Both the position numbers and the translations under genes were made by a program. The notes under the pieces are model-generated. The model did no database searches, was not told the origin of the DNA, and saw nothing but the letters and a program-made list of their open reading frames with translations. DNA of 64,000 nt from Bacillus sp. IITD106 (lineage in GTDB: Bacteria > Bacillota > Bacilli > Bacillales > Bacillaceae_C): assembly GCF_019459225.1 (NCBI RefSeq), contig NZ_JAIAZY010000014.1:1-64000 (forward strand), given 5' to 3'. Positions 47,011 to 55,533 of the stretch are shown one piece after another. How positions within the stretch are numbered: position 1 is the stretch's first letter; the number at the start of each line of letters is the position of its first letter.

Positions 47011-47865
47011 ATGGCATGGGTTGAATCTTTGCAAAAAGCGATCGATTATATGGAAGATCATTTGCTTGACGACATGACAATGGAAAAAATTGCACAACAA
47101 GCAAACTCATCGCAATTTCATTTCCAACGAACATTTTCAATATTAACGGATATGACTGTTGGCGAATATGTAAGGCGGCGAAGATTGACACTAGCCGCAC
47201 AAGATTTAATAAGAACAAATGAGAAAATCATTGATTTAGCCCTAAAATATGGCTATGACTCTCCCGAGGCTTTCTCAAAGGCTTTTCGAAGACAACATGG
47301 AATCACCCCAACTGATGCACGAAAAAATATGGGAAAGCTGAAATCATATAACCGCTTGGTGATCCAAGTGAGTCTGAAAGGGGCAGATCCAATGCAATAC
47401 AAAATTGTAGAAAAAGAAAGCTTTCGAGTAGTGGGAGTCAAGGAAAGTTTTTCGTGGGAAAACGGTGAAAACCTAATAGGAATTCCAAAAATGTGGGAAA
47501 GAGTACATCAAGAAGGAATAGAGGACACACTGGTAAAAGTTAATGATGGTGCACTAAAAGGGATGTTAGGTGTTTGTCATGACCCATTATCGGATGGGAA
47601 AATAGATTATTGGGTTGCAACGGCATCTGAAAGTGATGTCCCAAATGGTTTTGAGAGCTTAACAATTCCCGCAACTAAATGGTCAGTATTCGAAGTCCAT
47701 GGTGCTATGCCTGATGCTATGCAAAACGCGTGGAAAAAAATCCACTCTGAATGGTTTCCGTCGAGCGGCTATGAGCACGCTGGAACTCCTGACTTAGAAG
47801 TTTATACAGATGACGATCCATACAGCCCAGATTGCTATTCGGAAATATGGATTCCGGTAAAATAA
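47011..47865 (+). CDS. AraC-family regulator with GyrI-like effector domain
   Basis: This 284-residue protein has an N-terminal double HTH (about 5-105), with VGEYVRRRRLTLAAQDL and YGYDSPEAFSKAFRRQHG. A C-terminal GyrI/AraC effector-binding domain (about 125-284) follows, probably binding small amphipathic or cationic ligands. The start MAWVESLQ follows GGGAAGGGGG; 17 upstream codons are rejected. Its 3' end runs into a hairpin built of GGGGACAGGTTCA repeats. Confidence 0.9.
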   Translation: MAWVESLQKAIDYMEDHLLDDMTMEKIAQQANSSQFHFQRTFSILTDMTVGEYVRRRRLTLAAQDLIRTNEKIIDLALKYGYDSPEAFSKAFRRQHGITPTDARKNMGKLKSYNRLVIQVSLKGADPMQYKIVEKESFRVVGVKESFSWENGENLIGIPKMWERVHQEGIEDTLVKVNDGALKGMLGVCHDPLSDGKIDYWVATASESDVPNGFESLTIPATKWSVFEVHGAMPDAMQNAWKKIHSEWFPSSGYEHAGTPDLEVYTDDDPYSPDCYSEIWIPVK

Positions 47866-47875
47866 TTTTTTGGTG

Positions 47876-47919
47876 GGGACAGGTTCAATGGGGACAGGTT
47901 CATTTGAACCCGTCCCCAT
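47876..47919 (+). repeat. GGGGACAGGTTC repeat and terminator-like hairpin
   Basis: Two direct copies of GGGGACAGGTTCA lie 15 bp apart. The second pairs with a following inverted copy (TGAACC.GTCCCCAT), giving a 14-bp stem with one mismatch and then TTTTT. It probably terminates the AraC gene. The same core recurs at 61.06 kb. Confidence 0.85.
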
Positions 47920-48264
47920 TTTTATAAAAGGAAATAGTTAGGGTGGTATAGAATATTTTATGATAGAAATTCTTTTTTGGGGGCATGGAGTATGACCAAC
48001 ATTGATAAAAGGCATAGATTAGATGATTCTCCTTTTTCATATCGAGTAAGTAAAAATAACCTGAATTATTCATAACACCTTGAAGAACCATGTCTGAATT
48101 GGAAAATAAATGAAATGTCTTCGACTTTTGGTTAAATCTTACATTTCTAAGGCCATCAAGCGAAATTAACTGAATATTTATGTGAATTGGATCCGTTTTT
48201 AGACAGACTACCCCCTTGACCGAAAATCTGAATTTTTTCAGTTGATCTATACTAGGTAATCTGA
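47920..48264. other. Unassigned region between araC gene and IS transposase
   Basis: An open frame runs on the minus strand from the transposase tail into this stretch, but it has no start signal of its own and I recognise nothing in it. It may contain the left end of the insertion sequence; I could not find a matching terminal inverted repeat. Confidence 0.4.
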
Positions 48265-49578
48265 TTATTCTATCTGCAGTTTTTGTACTCGATTCATAAT
48301 CTCCCAAAAGAACTGTTGATATACAAAGCTGGATGATAGTTTAAAATAAAGGGATCTACCCGATTTCACTAGTCTGCTGGCTACTTTAATAAGTCGAGTA
48401 CGGATCGTCTCAATCTGCATGGTTTTTTGTTTTTCCGGAAAGCAAAGAGTCCGTAACCAGTTTGTTAAATTGTATGCCAATAGGCTTAACATCATCCTTA
48501 CTTCGTTAATCTGGAAGGAATGGCTACACATTTTATCAAAATAAAATCCATTCTTAGATTCCTTGATGTAATTTTCCATCGTACCTCTTTTTTGGTAGGC
48601 GCGTACAGTATCCTTTGGAGGGATTACCTCAAAATTCGTCACAAAAAAGGCATGGTTAAAGAACAGTTCACCAGCGGGCCGAACGGATTGGATAATGACT
48701 CTTCTTGGTTTTGACCATGACTTTGCTTGGTAAATGGTTTCTTCGTAATAACATTCCTGTTTTGAAACATCTGCTGGGGTGGTAGAAGGATGGTATTCTT
48801 TCGCAAGACTTTGTAATTGAGCATTTGATTTTAGCCGAATAATGTAATAAACTGATTCCTTTTCGCACAAGTCATACAAGGCTGGAACCGCGAATCCACT
48901 ATCCCCACGGAGGAATAAACTGGTTTCAGGGAATATCTTGTTGTAATGTTCAATCAAAGGCTGGACAAATTCCACAACGCCATTGGAAGTATAGACATTT
49001 CCTGGACGAAGGTTAGCCTTAAGAAAATCTCCTGTGGCTCCATCGAAGGCAACCAAGGGGTGGTAACCCATGGTTCCATAATGAGCATTGTAATCCGAGG
49101 ATTCCTGATTCCCATATGTATCAGAATGGGTAGAATCCAAATCGATGAACAGGGCCTCCGGCTTTCGGTATGCATGAATTTTGTCAAGTAATTCCTGATT
49201 CGCTTGATTTAACTGTTCAAGTGATTTTTCATCAAAGCGCAAATAAAAGCGAGATAAACTTGGTTGAGAAGCTAAAGCAGGTGTCCCTATGATTTGGGTA
49301 AAGACTGGATCGTTCGTTAACTGATCAGCCGCATCGTCTTCGGAGTAGCCTGCGATTATTTGGTATAACTTTTGGCGTAACAAGTTCTCATTTGAATGCA
49401 GAAAATAAGCCCTCGAATCATTTAGTTTTAAATGATTTATAAGAGTCTGTGAGAATCCAATTTTTTCATCGAATTCTCTAAAGATGAATTCACCAGTATC
49501 GGAGGATAAAGAACCTCCATCATTGGACAATTTAATTTGACGATTGAAATTAAGGGTTAATTGCGGTAAAGTAGCCAT
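48265..49578 (-). CDS. IS1380-family DDE transposase
   Basis: This 437-residue DDE transposase appears intact. Catalytic blocks appear as FIDLDSTHSDTYG (first Asp, about 145-157), FLRGDSGFAVPAL (second Asp, about 224-236) and a later YQKRGTMENYIKESKNG with the Glu (about 334-350). This arrangement is typical of IS1380 members. AGAAAGGAT precedes the ATG by about 7 nt. It is the only transposase in the window. Confidence 0.92.
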   Translation of the reverse strand: MATLPQLTLNFNRQIKLSNDGGSLSSDTGEFIFREFDEKIGFSQTLINHLKLNDSRAYFLHSNENLLRQKLYQIIAGYSEDDAADQLTNDPVFTQIIGTPALASQPSLSRFYLRFDEKSLEQLNQANQELLDKIHAYRKPEALFIDLDSTHSDTYGNQESSDYNAHYGTMGYHPLVAFDGATGDFLKANLRPGNVYTSNGVVEFVQPLIEHYNKIFPETSLFLRGDSGFAVPALYDLCEKESVYYIIRLKSNAQLQSLAKEYHPSTTPADVSKQECYYEETIYQAKSWSKPRRVIIQSVRPAGELFFNHAFFVTNFEVIPPKDTVRAYQKRGTMENYIKESKNGFYFDKMCSHSFQINEVRMMLSLLAYNLTNWLRTLCFPEKQKTMQIETIRTRLIKVASRLVKSGRSLYFKLSSSFVYQQFFWEIMNRVQKLQIE

Positions 49579-49657
49579 TAGAAGAATCCTTTCTGTGGTT
49601 ATTTCGTCGTTGTTTTAACCATATCAGAAATGGATTCTTTTTTCATTTATTTAGTGA
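48265..49657 (-). mobile_element. IS1380-type insertion sequence (ends not resolved)
   Basis: The element is defined by an intact transposase. The right limit is put near 49657 because a truncated reading frame begins there. The left end is unknown and may extend below 48265. No convincing terminal inverted repeats or target duplication were seen by eye. Confidence 0.6.
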
Positions 49658-49897
49658 AAAGTTTTTTACTCAGAAGCCTTTTATACCGCTAATCAGGGAG
49701 CTTTTCTTTGGAACCGTGAATATTTCAGGAATAATATTGTTTTCGTAGATTTTAATGGGAAATTAGTAAAAACGATTAAAGGCAAAGAAGCTGAAAAAAT
49801 CTTGTCTAAAATAAACGCAGCAGGGAACGAAAAAGAGGTACAGCTTATTTTGGCAAAAATTACGGGGAATTTTAAAAGAGGAAATGAGCGTATGTGA
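49658..49897 (+). pseudogene. C-terminal remnant of a gene cut by the insertion sequence
   Basis: An open frame without a start codon or ribosome binding site runs for about 79 codons to a TGA. It contains protein-like sequence such as NNIVFVDFNGKLVKTIKG and ILSKINAAGNEKEVQLIL. It begins where the IS seems to end. The 5' part of the gene is not seen on the other side of the element, so adjacent DNA may have been deleted. Family not recognised. Confidence 0.6.
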
Positions 49898-49938
49898 AAA
49901 GGAGAAAAGACTTGTAAAAATAACAAAGGGGGTAAATA

Positions 49939-50370
49939 ATGTTTATCGTCAATACAGAAGCGGCCATATATAGAGATGGAAAATGGCTCATTATCGAAAG
50001 AAGCAAAAAGGAAGAACATGCAGGCGGAATGCTATCTCTTATTGGTGGAAAAGTGGATCAAGAAGGAAACTCCTCTGATATATTGGAACGAACAGTGAAA
50101 CGCGAGATTTTTGAAGAGGTAGGGGTTAAGGTAAAAGATCAGCTGGACTATGTTCACAGCTCATCATTTGTTACGGATAAAGGTGAACATGTAGTGGATA
50201 TCGTTTTTCTAACTGAATATGAAAGTGGTGAAGCATTTCCGAAAAGTCTGGATGAAGTTGAAGAAGTATTGTGGCTAACATATGATGAAATAGTGGAACA
50301 TCCGAACTCGCCGCCTTATTTAAAGGACAGTATTACAATGGCTTGGCAGCTAAAAAGGAAGGTTTTTTAA
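49939..50370 (+). CDS. Nudix hydrolase
   Basis: This 143-residue protein has the Nudix box GGKVDQEGNSSD plus ERTVKREIFEEVGV (about 37-62), with the REIFEE metal-binding core. It would hydrolyse a nucleoside diphosphate linked to another moiety; substrate unknown. AAAGGGGG precedes the ATG. Its TAA overlaps the ATG of the following acetyltransferase (TAATG), so the two are coupled. Confidence 0.9.
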   Translation: MFIVNTEAAIYRDGKWLIIERSKKEEHAGGMLSLIGGKVDQEGNSSDILERTVKREIFEEVGVKVKDQLDYVHSSSFVTDKGEHVVDIVFLTEYESGEAFPKSLDEVEEVLWLTYDEIVEHPNSPPYLKDSITMAWQLKRKVF

Positions 50371-50912
50371 TGGAAGTGATAAATGGCAATACAATTAAAC
50401 TTCGTCAAATTATGGAAAAGGATTGGCCTGATATCCATACATATGCTTCCCTACCTGAAGTATCACGTTTTCAACCATGGGGACCAAATACAGAAGAAGA
50501 TACGAAAGCTTTTGTCAATCAAATTCTTAATGACGCAAAAGTCCGACCAAGAACACGTTATGTTTATGTTATCATTGAAAAAGAGCTTAATAAAATAATT
50601 GGTTCGAGTGAATTAAACATCCGTGACTTCTCGAATCGAACTGGTGAAGTTGCCTATATTGTTCATCCTGACTATTGGGGAAAGGGCTACGCAACTGAAG
50701 CGGCGAGACTGATGACTAAATTAGGATTTACGGCATTTAATCTTCACCGCATTTTTGCCACATGTGATACTCGAAATATTGGTTCAGCAAAAGTATTGGA
50801 AAAAGTAGGTATGACATTAGAAGGTAGAATGCGTGAAGATGTATTAATAAAAGATGGATGGCGCGATTCTTACTTATTTAGTATTCTCGAACATGAATGG
50901 AAAGCTAGATAA
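50370..50912 (+). CDS. GNAT acetyltransferase, RimJ/RimL type
   Basis: This 180-residue enzyme has motif A YIVHPDYWGKGYATEAARLM (about 92-111). The typical RimJ-like RIFATCDTRNIGSAKVLEKVGM follows, seen as FATCDTRNIGS and KVLEKVGMTLEGRMRED. It may acetylate protein N-termini or small amines. The start overlaps the preceding Nudix gene, whose end carries AAGGAAGG. Confidence 0.9.
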   Translation: MEVINGNTIKLRQIMEKDWPDIHTYASLPEVSRFQPWGPNTEEDTKAFVNQILNDAKVRPRTRYVYVIIEKELNKIIGSSELNIRDFSNRTGEVAYIVHPDYWGKGYATEAARLMTKLGFTAFNLHRIFATCDTRNIGSAKVLEKVGMTLEGRMREDVLIKDGWRDSYLFSILEHEWKAR

Positions 50913-50946
50913 CAATAGGAATGTTTCTAGCTCTTCATTCATTTGT

Positions 50947-51867
50947 TTATAAATCCTTACGTCTCCTTCTTTTAAACACAAAGAAGATGGCTCCGGCAAT
51001 TAGCAAAAGTAAAACAATTACTGGTAAATTCCCTACAAAAAACACCACTAGTGCGGAGCAAGCCGCTAAAATAAAATTCATGCTATCGACAAATTGTTTC
51101 TTCGTTTTCTCCCAAGTATTTAAATCCTTACTGTCTATTCCTGGAATGACAACACGAGTTTCTGTCATATGGATCTCAACCGTTGAAAAGGAAGTTTGAT
51201 TTTCTAAATATTTCATCCTGCCTACTAAAACCTCAATCTCTTCTTGCACTTTTGCTAAATCGGACGAGATTTTTAATAAATCCTCCGTCTTTTTTGCATC
51301 AGTCATAAAGTCAAGCAATCTTTTTTCAACAGCTCTTTTCGATGTAAGTCTCGATTCTAAATCTACATACTCTTCAGTGACATCTTGCCCCGTAACATTC
51401 CGCCCTAAAATTTCTGCCGCTTGTTTTTCAGTATCATTTAAGAATGTTTGAAAATGTTTTTCGGGAATTCGAACGATTATCGTGCCGCTCACTGTTTCAT
51501 CGGATTCGCGATAAATATTCGATTCAACGACATATCCTCCATACTCTTTTACTTTCTTTTCGATGTTTAGTTGTGCGCTCTCAAATTTTTTAACTTTCAC
51601 TTGCAGTTGTGCCTGATGGATGATCATTCTATCTGTTTTTATGTCTGTGTCTTTAGCTTCTGTTCCCTTGTCTGCATTTTCATACTCTTCTCTCGGCATT
51701 TCCATCGCCACTTCATTTGATAAACTTTCCTTCTTTACTTCCATTTGATCGGAAGCACTAGAAGAGTCATAGCTTCCGCCACTACTTTTGCCTTCAGATG
51801 AATTATTTGAACTGCATGCTGTCATAAAAAGACAAGTTAACAATAATAGTAAAAATCCCTTTTTCAC
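50947..51867 (-). CDS. DUF4349 lipoprotein
   Basis: This 306-residue protein has a lipoprotein signal with MTAC lipobox (about Cys18). A Ser-rich linker follows, then the DUF4349 extracellular domain with a central coiled coil (about 95-240). A C-terminal membrane helix (about 270-297, LPVIVLLLLIAGAIFFVF) ends in a basic tail RRRRKDL. It starts at GTG, 6 nt after GGAGGGG. Function unknown; the fold suggests an envelope sensor or scaffold. Confidence 0.85.
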   Translation of the reverse strand: MKKGFLLLLLTCLFMTACSSNNSSEGKSSGGSYDSSSASDQMEVKKESLSNEVAMEMPREEYENADKGTEAKDTDIKTDRMIIHQAQLQVKVKKFESAQLNIEKKVKEYGGYVVESNIYRESDETVSGTIIVRIPEKHFQTFLNDTEKQAAEILGRNVTGQDVTEEYVDLESRLTSKRAVEKRLLDFMTDAKKTEDLLKISSDLAKVQEEIEVLVGRMKYLENQTSFSTVEIHMTETRVVIPGIDSKDLNTWEKTKKQFVDSMNFILAACSALVVFFVGNLPVIVLLLLIAGAIFFVFKRRRRKDL

Positions 51868-52044
51868 AATATGCCCCTCCTGTCTGTTTAACATATTCGA
51901 CGTTTAAAGAAAAGATAAGTTGCACTTCATCTTTTAAAAGAAGGATAAGTGTATCATGAATCGAATTAAATTAAGTACTCGATAAATTAGTAAAAACATG
52001 CAAAAAACTTACTTCATTAATTGTTTCCTTGAGGGGGTCAGAAG

Positions 52045-52527
52045 ATGGAAAATGAACATCCAAAACATATTATCGCCGTTTCTGCATATGTCACAAATGA
52101 GAATGGTGAACTTCTATTAGTTAAAACGCATTCGCGACCTGATACGTGGGAGTGTCCAGGCGGACAGGTAGAAATCGGAGAACCATTGGATGAGGCGGTT
52201 TGTAGGGAAGTATTGGAGGAAACAGGCATTTTGATTCGCCCACTTGGGGTTACGGGGATCTATTATAATGCGACAAGTCATATTTTGTCCGTAGTCTTTA
52301 AGGCTGCGTACGTAAGTGGAAAAATAATAATGCAGCCCGAGGAAATACGAGAAGCTAAGTTCATTAAAGTAAAAGAATCGAATATCGCAGAGTACATAAC
52401 CCGTCCCCACATGAGATCGCGTACGATTGATGCTATGAATGCAAAGAACTTTATTCCCTATGAAACGTGGGAAGTCAAACCGTATCAATTAATTGGGAGA
52501 TTAGAGGGTGGATTGATTGAAGGCTAA
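52045..52527 (+). CDS. Nudix hydrolase
   Basis: This 160-residue protein has the Nudix box GGQVEIGEPLDEAVCREVLE followed by ETGI (about 33-56). It begins with a typical ISAYV-like strand (IIAVSAYVTNENGELLLVK). GAGGGGGT precedes the ATG. It overlaps the next gene by 11 nt, starting a tight cluster that runs to 54.1 kb. Confidence 0.9.
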   Translation: MENEHPKHIIAVSAYVTNENGELLLVKTHSRPDTWECPGGQVEIGEPLDEAVCREVLEETGILIRPLGVTGIYYNATSHILSVVFKAAYVSGKIIMQPEEIREAKFIKVKESNIAEYITRPHMRSRTIDAMNAKNFIPYETWEVKPYQLIGRLEGGLIEG

Positions 52528-52876
52528 TTATTTGATGAGCTTAATCGTCATATTCATTTTATCATTCCTAATAACACCTCATGCAAATGCTAGCTGGGCA
52601 TATCCATTTGTAGTGTGGAAAGGCTATGTGTATGTCGTTACTGAAGAACAGGTATATGAGATTGATAAAAAAATTGGTCATGTGACAAATCACACCGATA
52701 GGGAAGGAACGTATTGGGGGAATTTTTCAAATGCCTATGAAATAGGAACTAAATATTACTCAATTGTAGGGATAAGTACAAATGAAGCAATTGCAGTTCA
52801 AACACAAGATGATACATTTTTAAAGGCAATTAGAGAAGGGAAGTATAAAAGTGAATGGCATTGCCTGCAGTCATAG
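52517..52876 (+). CDS. Small secreted protein (119 aa), unknown
   Basis: This 119-residue protein has a signal peptide (residues 1-26, ending ANA-SWAYP). A compact domain with WKGYVYVVTEEQVYEIDKKI and YYSIVGISTNEAIAVQT follows. The start is TTG, inside the end of the Nudix gene, after GAGGGTGG. I do not recognise the family. A one-helix peptide overlaps its 3' end. Confidence 0.72.
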   Translation: MKANYLMSLIVIFILSFLITPHANASWAYPFVVWKGYVYVVTEEQVYEIDKKIGHVTNHTDREGTYWGNFSNAYEIGTKYYSIVGISTNEAIAVQTQDDTFLKAIREGKYKSEWHCLQS

Positions 52877-52953
52877 CTTGTATTATCGTTCTGATTGTCT
52901 TTATATTAGGGATTATTATTTTTAAAAAGAAAAAAGGGGAAATAAATCTATGA
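52855..52953 (+). CDS. One-helix membrane peptide (32 aa)
   Basis: This 32-residue peptide is a single hydrophobic helix (residues 3-23, LPAVIACIIVLIVFILGIII) capped by KKKK. It overlaps the 3' end of the secreted-protein gene. Its TGA overlaps the ATG of the ASCH gene (ATGA), as in translationally coupled genes. The ribosome binding site is weak (AAAAGTG), which tempers confidence. Confidence 0.5.
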   Translation: MALPAVIACIIVLIVFILGIIIFKKKKGEINL

Positions 52954-53390
52954 ATCAAGTAGAAGCGTATTGGGCGAAATTTTTAGAGGAGACAAATACT
53001 TCAGACCAACCTTATACGTCATGGCATTTTGAGCTAAATGAAAGATTAGCAAATGAATTATTGGAACTTGTTTTTAACGGACAGAAGAGAGCGTCAGCAC
53101 CTTCCATTTATGACTTTGAACATGAGCCTCTTCCAAAAGTAGGGGATTATAGCGTCATTACGAATTGGGCAGGGGAGCCGAAATGTATCATCCAAACGAC
53201 ATCTGTTCAAATTCTTCCATTTAAGGACGTTACATTTGAATTAGCAAGATTAGAAGGTGAAGATGACAATTTGGAATCATGGCGAGAAGGACATATAAGA
53301 TACTATACGCAAGTATGTAAGGCTGCCAATCAAGAATTCACATGGGATATGCCTGTTGTTTTTGAACAATTTCATGTCGTTTATCAATAA
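52950..53390 (+). CDS. ASCH-domain protein
   Basis: This 146-residue protein has the ASCH (PUA-like) fold. GQKRASAPSIYDFEHEPLP lies at about 45-63, the strand SVITNWAGEPKCIIQTTSV follows, and the C-terminal block is EGHIRYYTQVC. ASCH proteins bind RNA or modified nucleosides; some hydrolyse N4-acetylcytidine. AAAGGGGAA precedes the ATG. Confidence 0.88.
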   Translation: MNQVEAYWAKFLEETNTSDQPYTSWHFELNERLANELLELVFNGQKRASAPSIYDFEHEPLPKVGDYSVITNWAGEPKCIIQTTSVQILPFKDVTFELARLEGEDDNLESWREGHIRYYTQVCKAANQEFTWDMPVVFEQFHVVYQ

Positions 53391-53404
53391 GGAGAGAAAT
53401 AATA

Positions 53405-53950
53405 ATGGATATAAAAATAGTCGTTGGAGCGGGAGAATACAACAACAATCCGGGTTGGATCCATACACAGGAAAATGAACTAAATTTATTGGATAGTTCC
53501 ACTTGGGAAAAAAGATTCGAGAAAAATTCTATTACCGCTATTTTAGCCGAACATGTTTGGGAACACCTTACGTATGAAGATGGAGTAAAGGCAGCTAATC
53601 TTTGTTATACATATTTAAAGTCATCTGGTTATATTCGCTGTGCGGTTCCCGACGGTTTTTTCCCTGATGAATCGTATCAAAATGTAGTGAAAGTTGGAGG
53701 GCCAGGTCCTAAGGATCATCCAGCTGCAAGTCATAAAATCGTTTATAACTATAAAACTCTATCCGACATGTTCCACACTGCTGGTTTTCAAGTAAAATTA
53801 TTAGAATACCACGACGAGGAAGGGAGCTTTCATTATAATCAATGGGACGCGAAACAAGGTTTTATTTTTCGATCTAAGGATCATGACCCGCGGAATAAGG
53901 GTGATAAATTTGTGTCTCCGTCGATAATTGTGGATGCTATTAAAAACTAA
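53405..53950 (+). CDS. SAM-dependent methyltransferase-like protein
   Basis: This 181-residue protein looks like a small class I methyltransferase fold. The N-terminal VVGAGEY replaces a full glycine-rich loop. ILAEHVWEHLTYEDGVKA is a typical post-motif segment, and CAVPDGFFPDE and YNYKTLSDMFHTAGF are methyltransferase-11-like. The shortened SAM-binding end makes activity uncertain. AAGGAGAG precedes the ATG. Confidence 0.75.
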   Translation: MDIKIVVGAGEYNNNPGWIHTQENELNLLDSSTWEKRFEKNSITAILAEHVWEHLTYEDGVKAANLCYTYLKSSGYIRCAVPDGFFPDESYQNVVKVGGPGPKDHPAASHKIVYNYKTLSDMFHTAGFQVKLLEYHDEEGSFHYNQWDAKQGFIFRSKDHDPRNKGDKFVSPSIIVDAIKN

Positions 53951-53997
53951 TAAAATTCGTTTGGAAACACTAAGATTATATTAGGGAGGGGAAGGAA

Positions 53998-54096
53998 ATT
54001 AAAAAGAATCTTCTTATTTTTTTAGTAGGTTTTTTAATCACTGTTTTCATCTTAATCCCATTGTTTGGGAATCCTTTAACTGCCATAATAAAATAA
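53998..54096 (+). CDS. Putative 32-aa membrane peptide with ATT start
   Basis: A 32-codon frame encodes KKNLLIFLVGFLITVFILIP and a short tail, a clean single helix. A perfect AGGGAGGGG site lies 7 nt before an ATT codon. No ATG, GTG or TTG exists in frame nearby. Either ATT is used or the start codon was lost by mutation. A terminator follows 12 nt after the stop. Confidence 0.4.
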   Translation: MKKNLLIFLVGFLITVFILIPLFGNPLTAIIK

Positions 54097-54108
54097 ATCG
54101 AATTATGC

Positions 54109-54129
54109 GAGCTGTCAGTTGGATGGCTC
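54109..54129 (+). terminator. Terminator of the 52-54 kb cluster
   Basis: An 8-bp stem (GAGCTGTC/GATGGCTC, with two G-T pairs) is followed by TTTTTTC. Confidence 0.75.
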
Positions 54130-54221
54130 TTTTTTCTATTTTGAGGTAAGGAAAAATAAAGAAAGAAGGTTTTTTCATATAAATAATGGAATGTTACATA
54201 ATAGATTTTTTAAAGTAGGTG

Positions 54222-54686
54222 ATGAAAATCAGTCAATCAAAAATAAATATCATTCATCTTTGCACTGAGTCGCTATATGAAGCCAGTTTTCTACTTGCTC
54301 ATTATATGCACCCAAATCAATGGACCGAAAAAAATCAGAAAGAATGCTTACAAAATCTAACAAAATTATTGGAGTTCCAAAATGCAAATTTTTTATTGGC
54401 TAAAAGCGATGATACTCCGGTTGGCTTCATTGCACTTAACTGGGGGTTTTCCACTACCAAAGGTAAATCAATTTTGATTATACAAGATCTCTTTGTTATG
54501 CCTAGTTTTAGAAGAAATGGGATTGCTAGAATGCTAATTGACGAAGCTATTCTGTTAGCTAAAGAAAAAGATGCAAACCGACTTCATCTAAATACAGACA
54601 CAAATAATAACAATGCCCGTTCATTGTATCAGGCAATGGGATTCAAGTGGTTTCCTGAAAAGGAAATTTATATGTTGTTTTTATAA
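54222..54686 (+). CDS. GNAT-family acetyltransferase
   Basis: This 154-residue GNAT has motif A LFVMPSFRRNGIARMLIDEA (about 91-110) and motif B NTDTNNNNARSLYQAMGF. GTAGGTG lies close to the ATG. Its neighbour downstream is a methyltransferase gene on the same strand. Substrate unknown. Confidence 0.87.
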   Translation: MKISQSKINIIHLCTESLYEASFLLAHYMHPNQWTEKNQKECLQNLTKLLEFQNANFLLAKSDDTPVGFIALNWGFSTTKGKSILIIQDLFVMPSFRRNGIARMLIDEAILLAKEKDANRLHLNTDTNNNNARSLYQAMGFKWFPEKEIYMLFL

Positions 54687-54726
54687 AACTTTTGCTGTCC
54701 AATCATTACAAAAGGAGGCTTTATTG

Positions 54727-55527
54727 TTGAGTGAATGGAAAGAGTTGAACGAAGAATCAAAATCAAGATGGAATGAAAACGCGGGATTTTGGGATGATTA
54801 TATGGGGGATGAAAGCAATCAGTTTCACCGTGAAATCATTAGGCCGCATACGGAAAAATTAATGGATGTAAAAGCTGGTCAATCGATTCTAGATATTGCC
54901 TGTGGGAATGGCAATTTTTCAAGGAGGCTCGCGGAAAAAGGGGCGTATGTTGTCGCGATTGATTATAGTTCTTCCATGATTGAACGAGCAAAATTGCGTT
55001 CTGGGTTACATCATATTGATTATAAGGTTATGGATGCAACAAATTTTGATTCATTAATGGCTCTTGGAAACGAAAGATTTGATAGTGCGGTAGCGAACAT
55101 GGCCTTAATGGATATAGCTGATATTCGTCCTTTAATGAAAGCTTTGTCATTTTTACTAAAGGACAATGGAATCTTTATTTTTTCAATTACTCATCCATGC
55201 TTCCAATCTCCTAATATGCGAAAAGTACATGAAGTGGACGATATGAATGGCAGCTTACAATCTAAGAATAGTATACAGATTTTCAACTATCTCACTCCGC
55301 AGCCGTATAAAGCAATTGGTATTAAAGGGCAGCCTACCCCACATTATATGTTTCATAGGCCTTTATCGTACTATTTAAATCTTGCGTTTCAACATCATTT
55401 CGTCCTTGATGCCATTGAAGAACCAAGCTTCAAAAAAGAAATTGAAGCCAATCGATTTGAATGGAATGAAATTCCACCCGCCGTTATTTTACGGTTTAGG
55501 AAATCTAGAAATGGTAGGAAGGAGTAA
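54727..55527 (+). CDS. Class I SAM-dependent methyltransferase
   Basis: This 266-residue enzyme has motif I ILDIACGNGNFSRRLAEKGA (about 57-76) and motif II AIDYSSSMIERAK. The following FDSAVANMALMDI marks the methyltransferase-11 type. It starts at TTG, 8 nt after a perfect AGGAGG; a long upstream extension overlapping the GNAT gene is not needed. Substrate is probably a small molecule. The next gene starts 6 nt after its stop. Confidence 0.88.
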   Translation: MSEWKELNEESKSRWNENAGFWDDYMGDESNQFHREIIRPHTEKLMDVKAGQSILDIACGNGNFSRRLAEKGAYVVAIDYSSSMIERAKLRSGLHHIDYKVMDATNFDSLMALGNERFDSAVANMALMDIADIRPLMKALSFLLKDNGIFIFSITHPCFQSPNMRKVHEVDDMNGSLQSKNSIQIFNYLTPQPYKAIGIKGQPTPHYMFHRPLSYYLNLAFQHHFVLDAIEEPSFKKEIEANRFEWNEIPPAVILRFRKSRNGRKE

Positions 55528-55533
55528 AATATT

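Noticed and set aside
47900-48307. A 135-codon minus-strand ORF downstream of the transposase
   Set aside because: It overlaps the transposase tail, has no start signal, crosses the AraC terminator and matches no family I know.
54613-54726. An N-terminal extension of the methyltransferase overlapping the GNAT gene
   Set aside because: A perfect AGGAGG lies 8 nt before the TTG at 54727; the extension would be an out-of-frame read of the GNAT gene.
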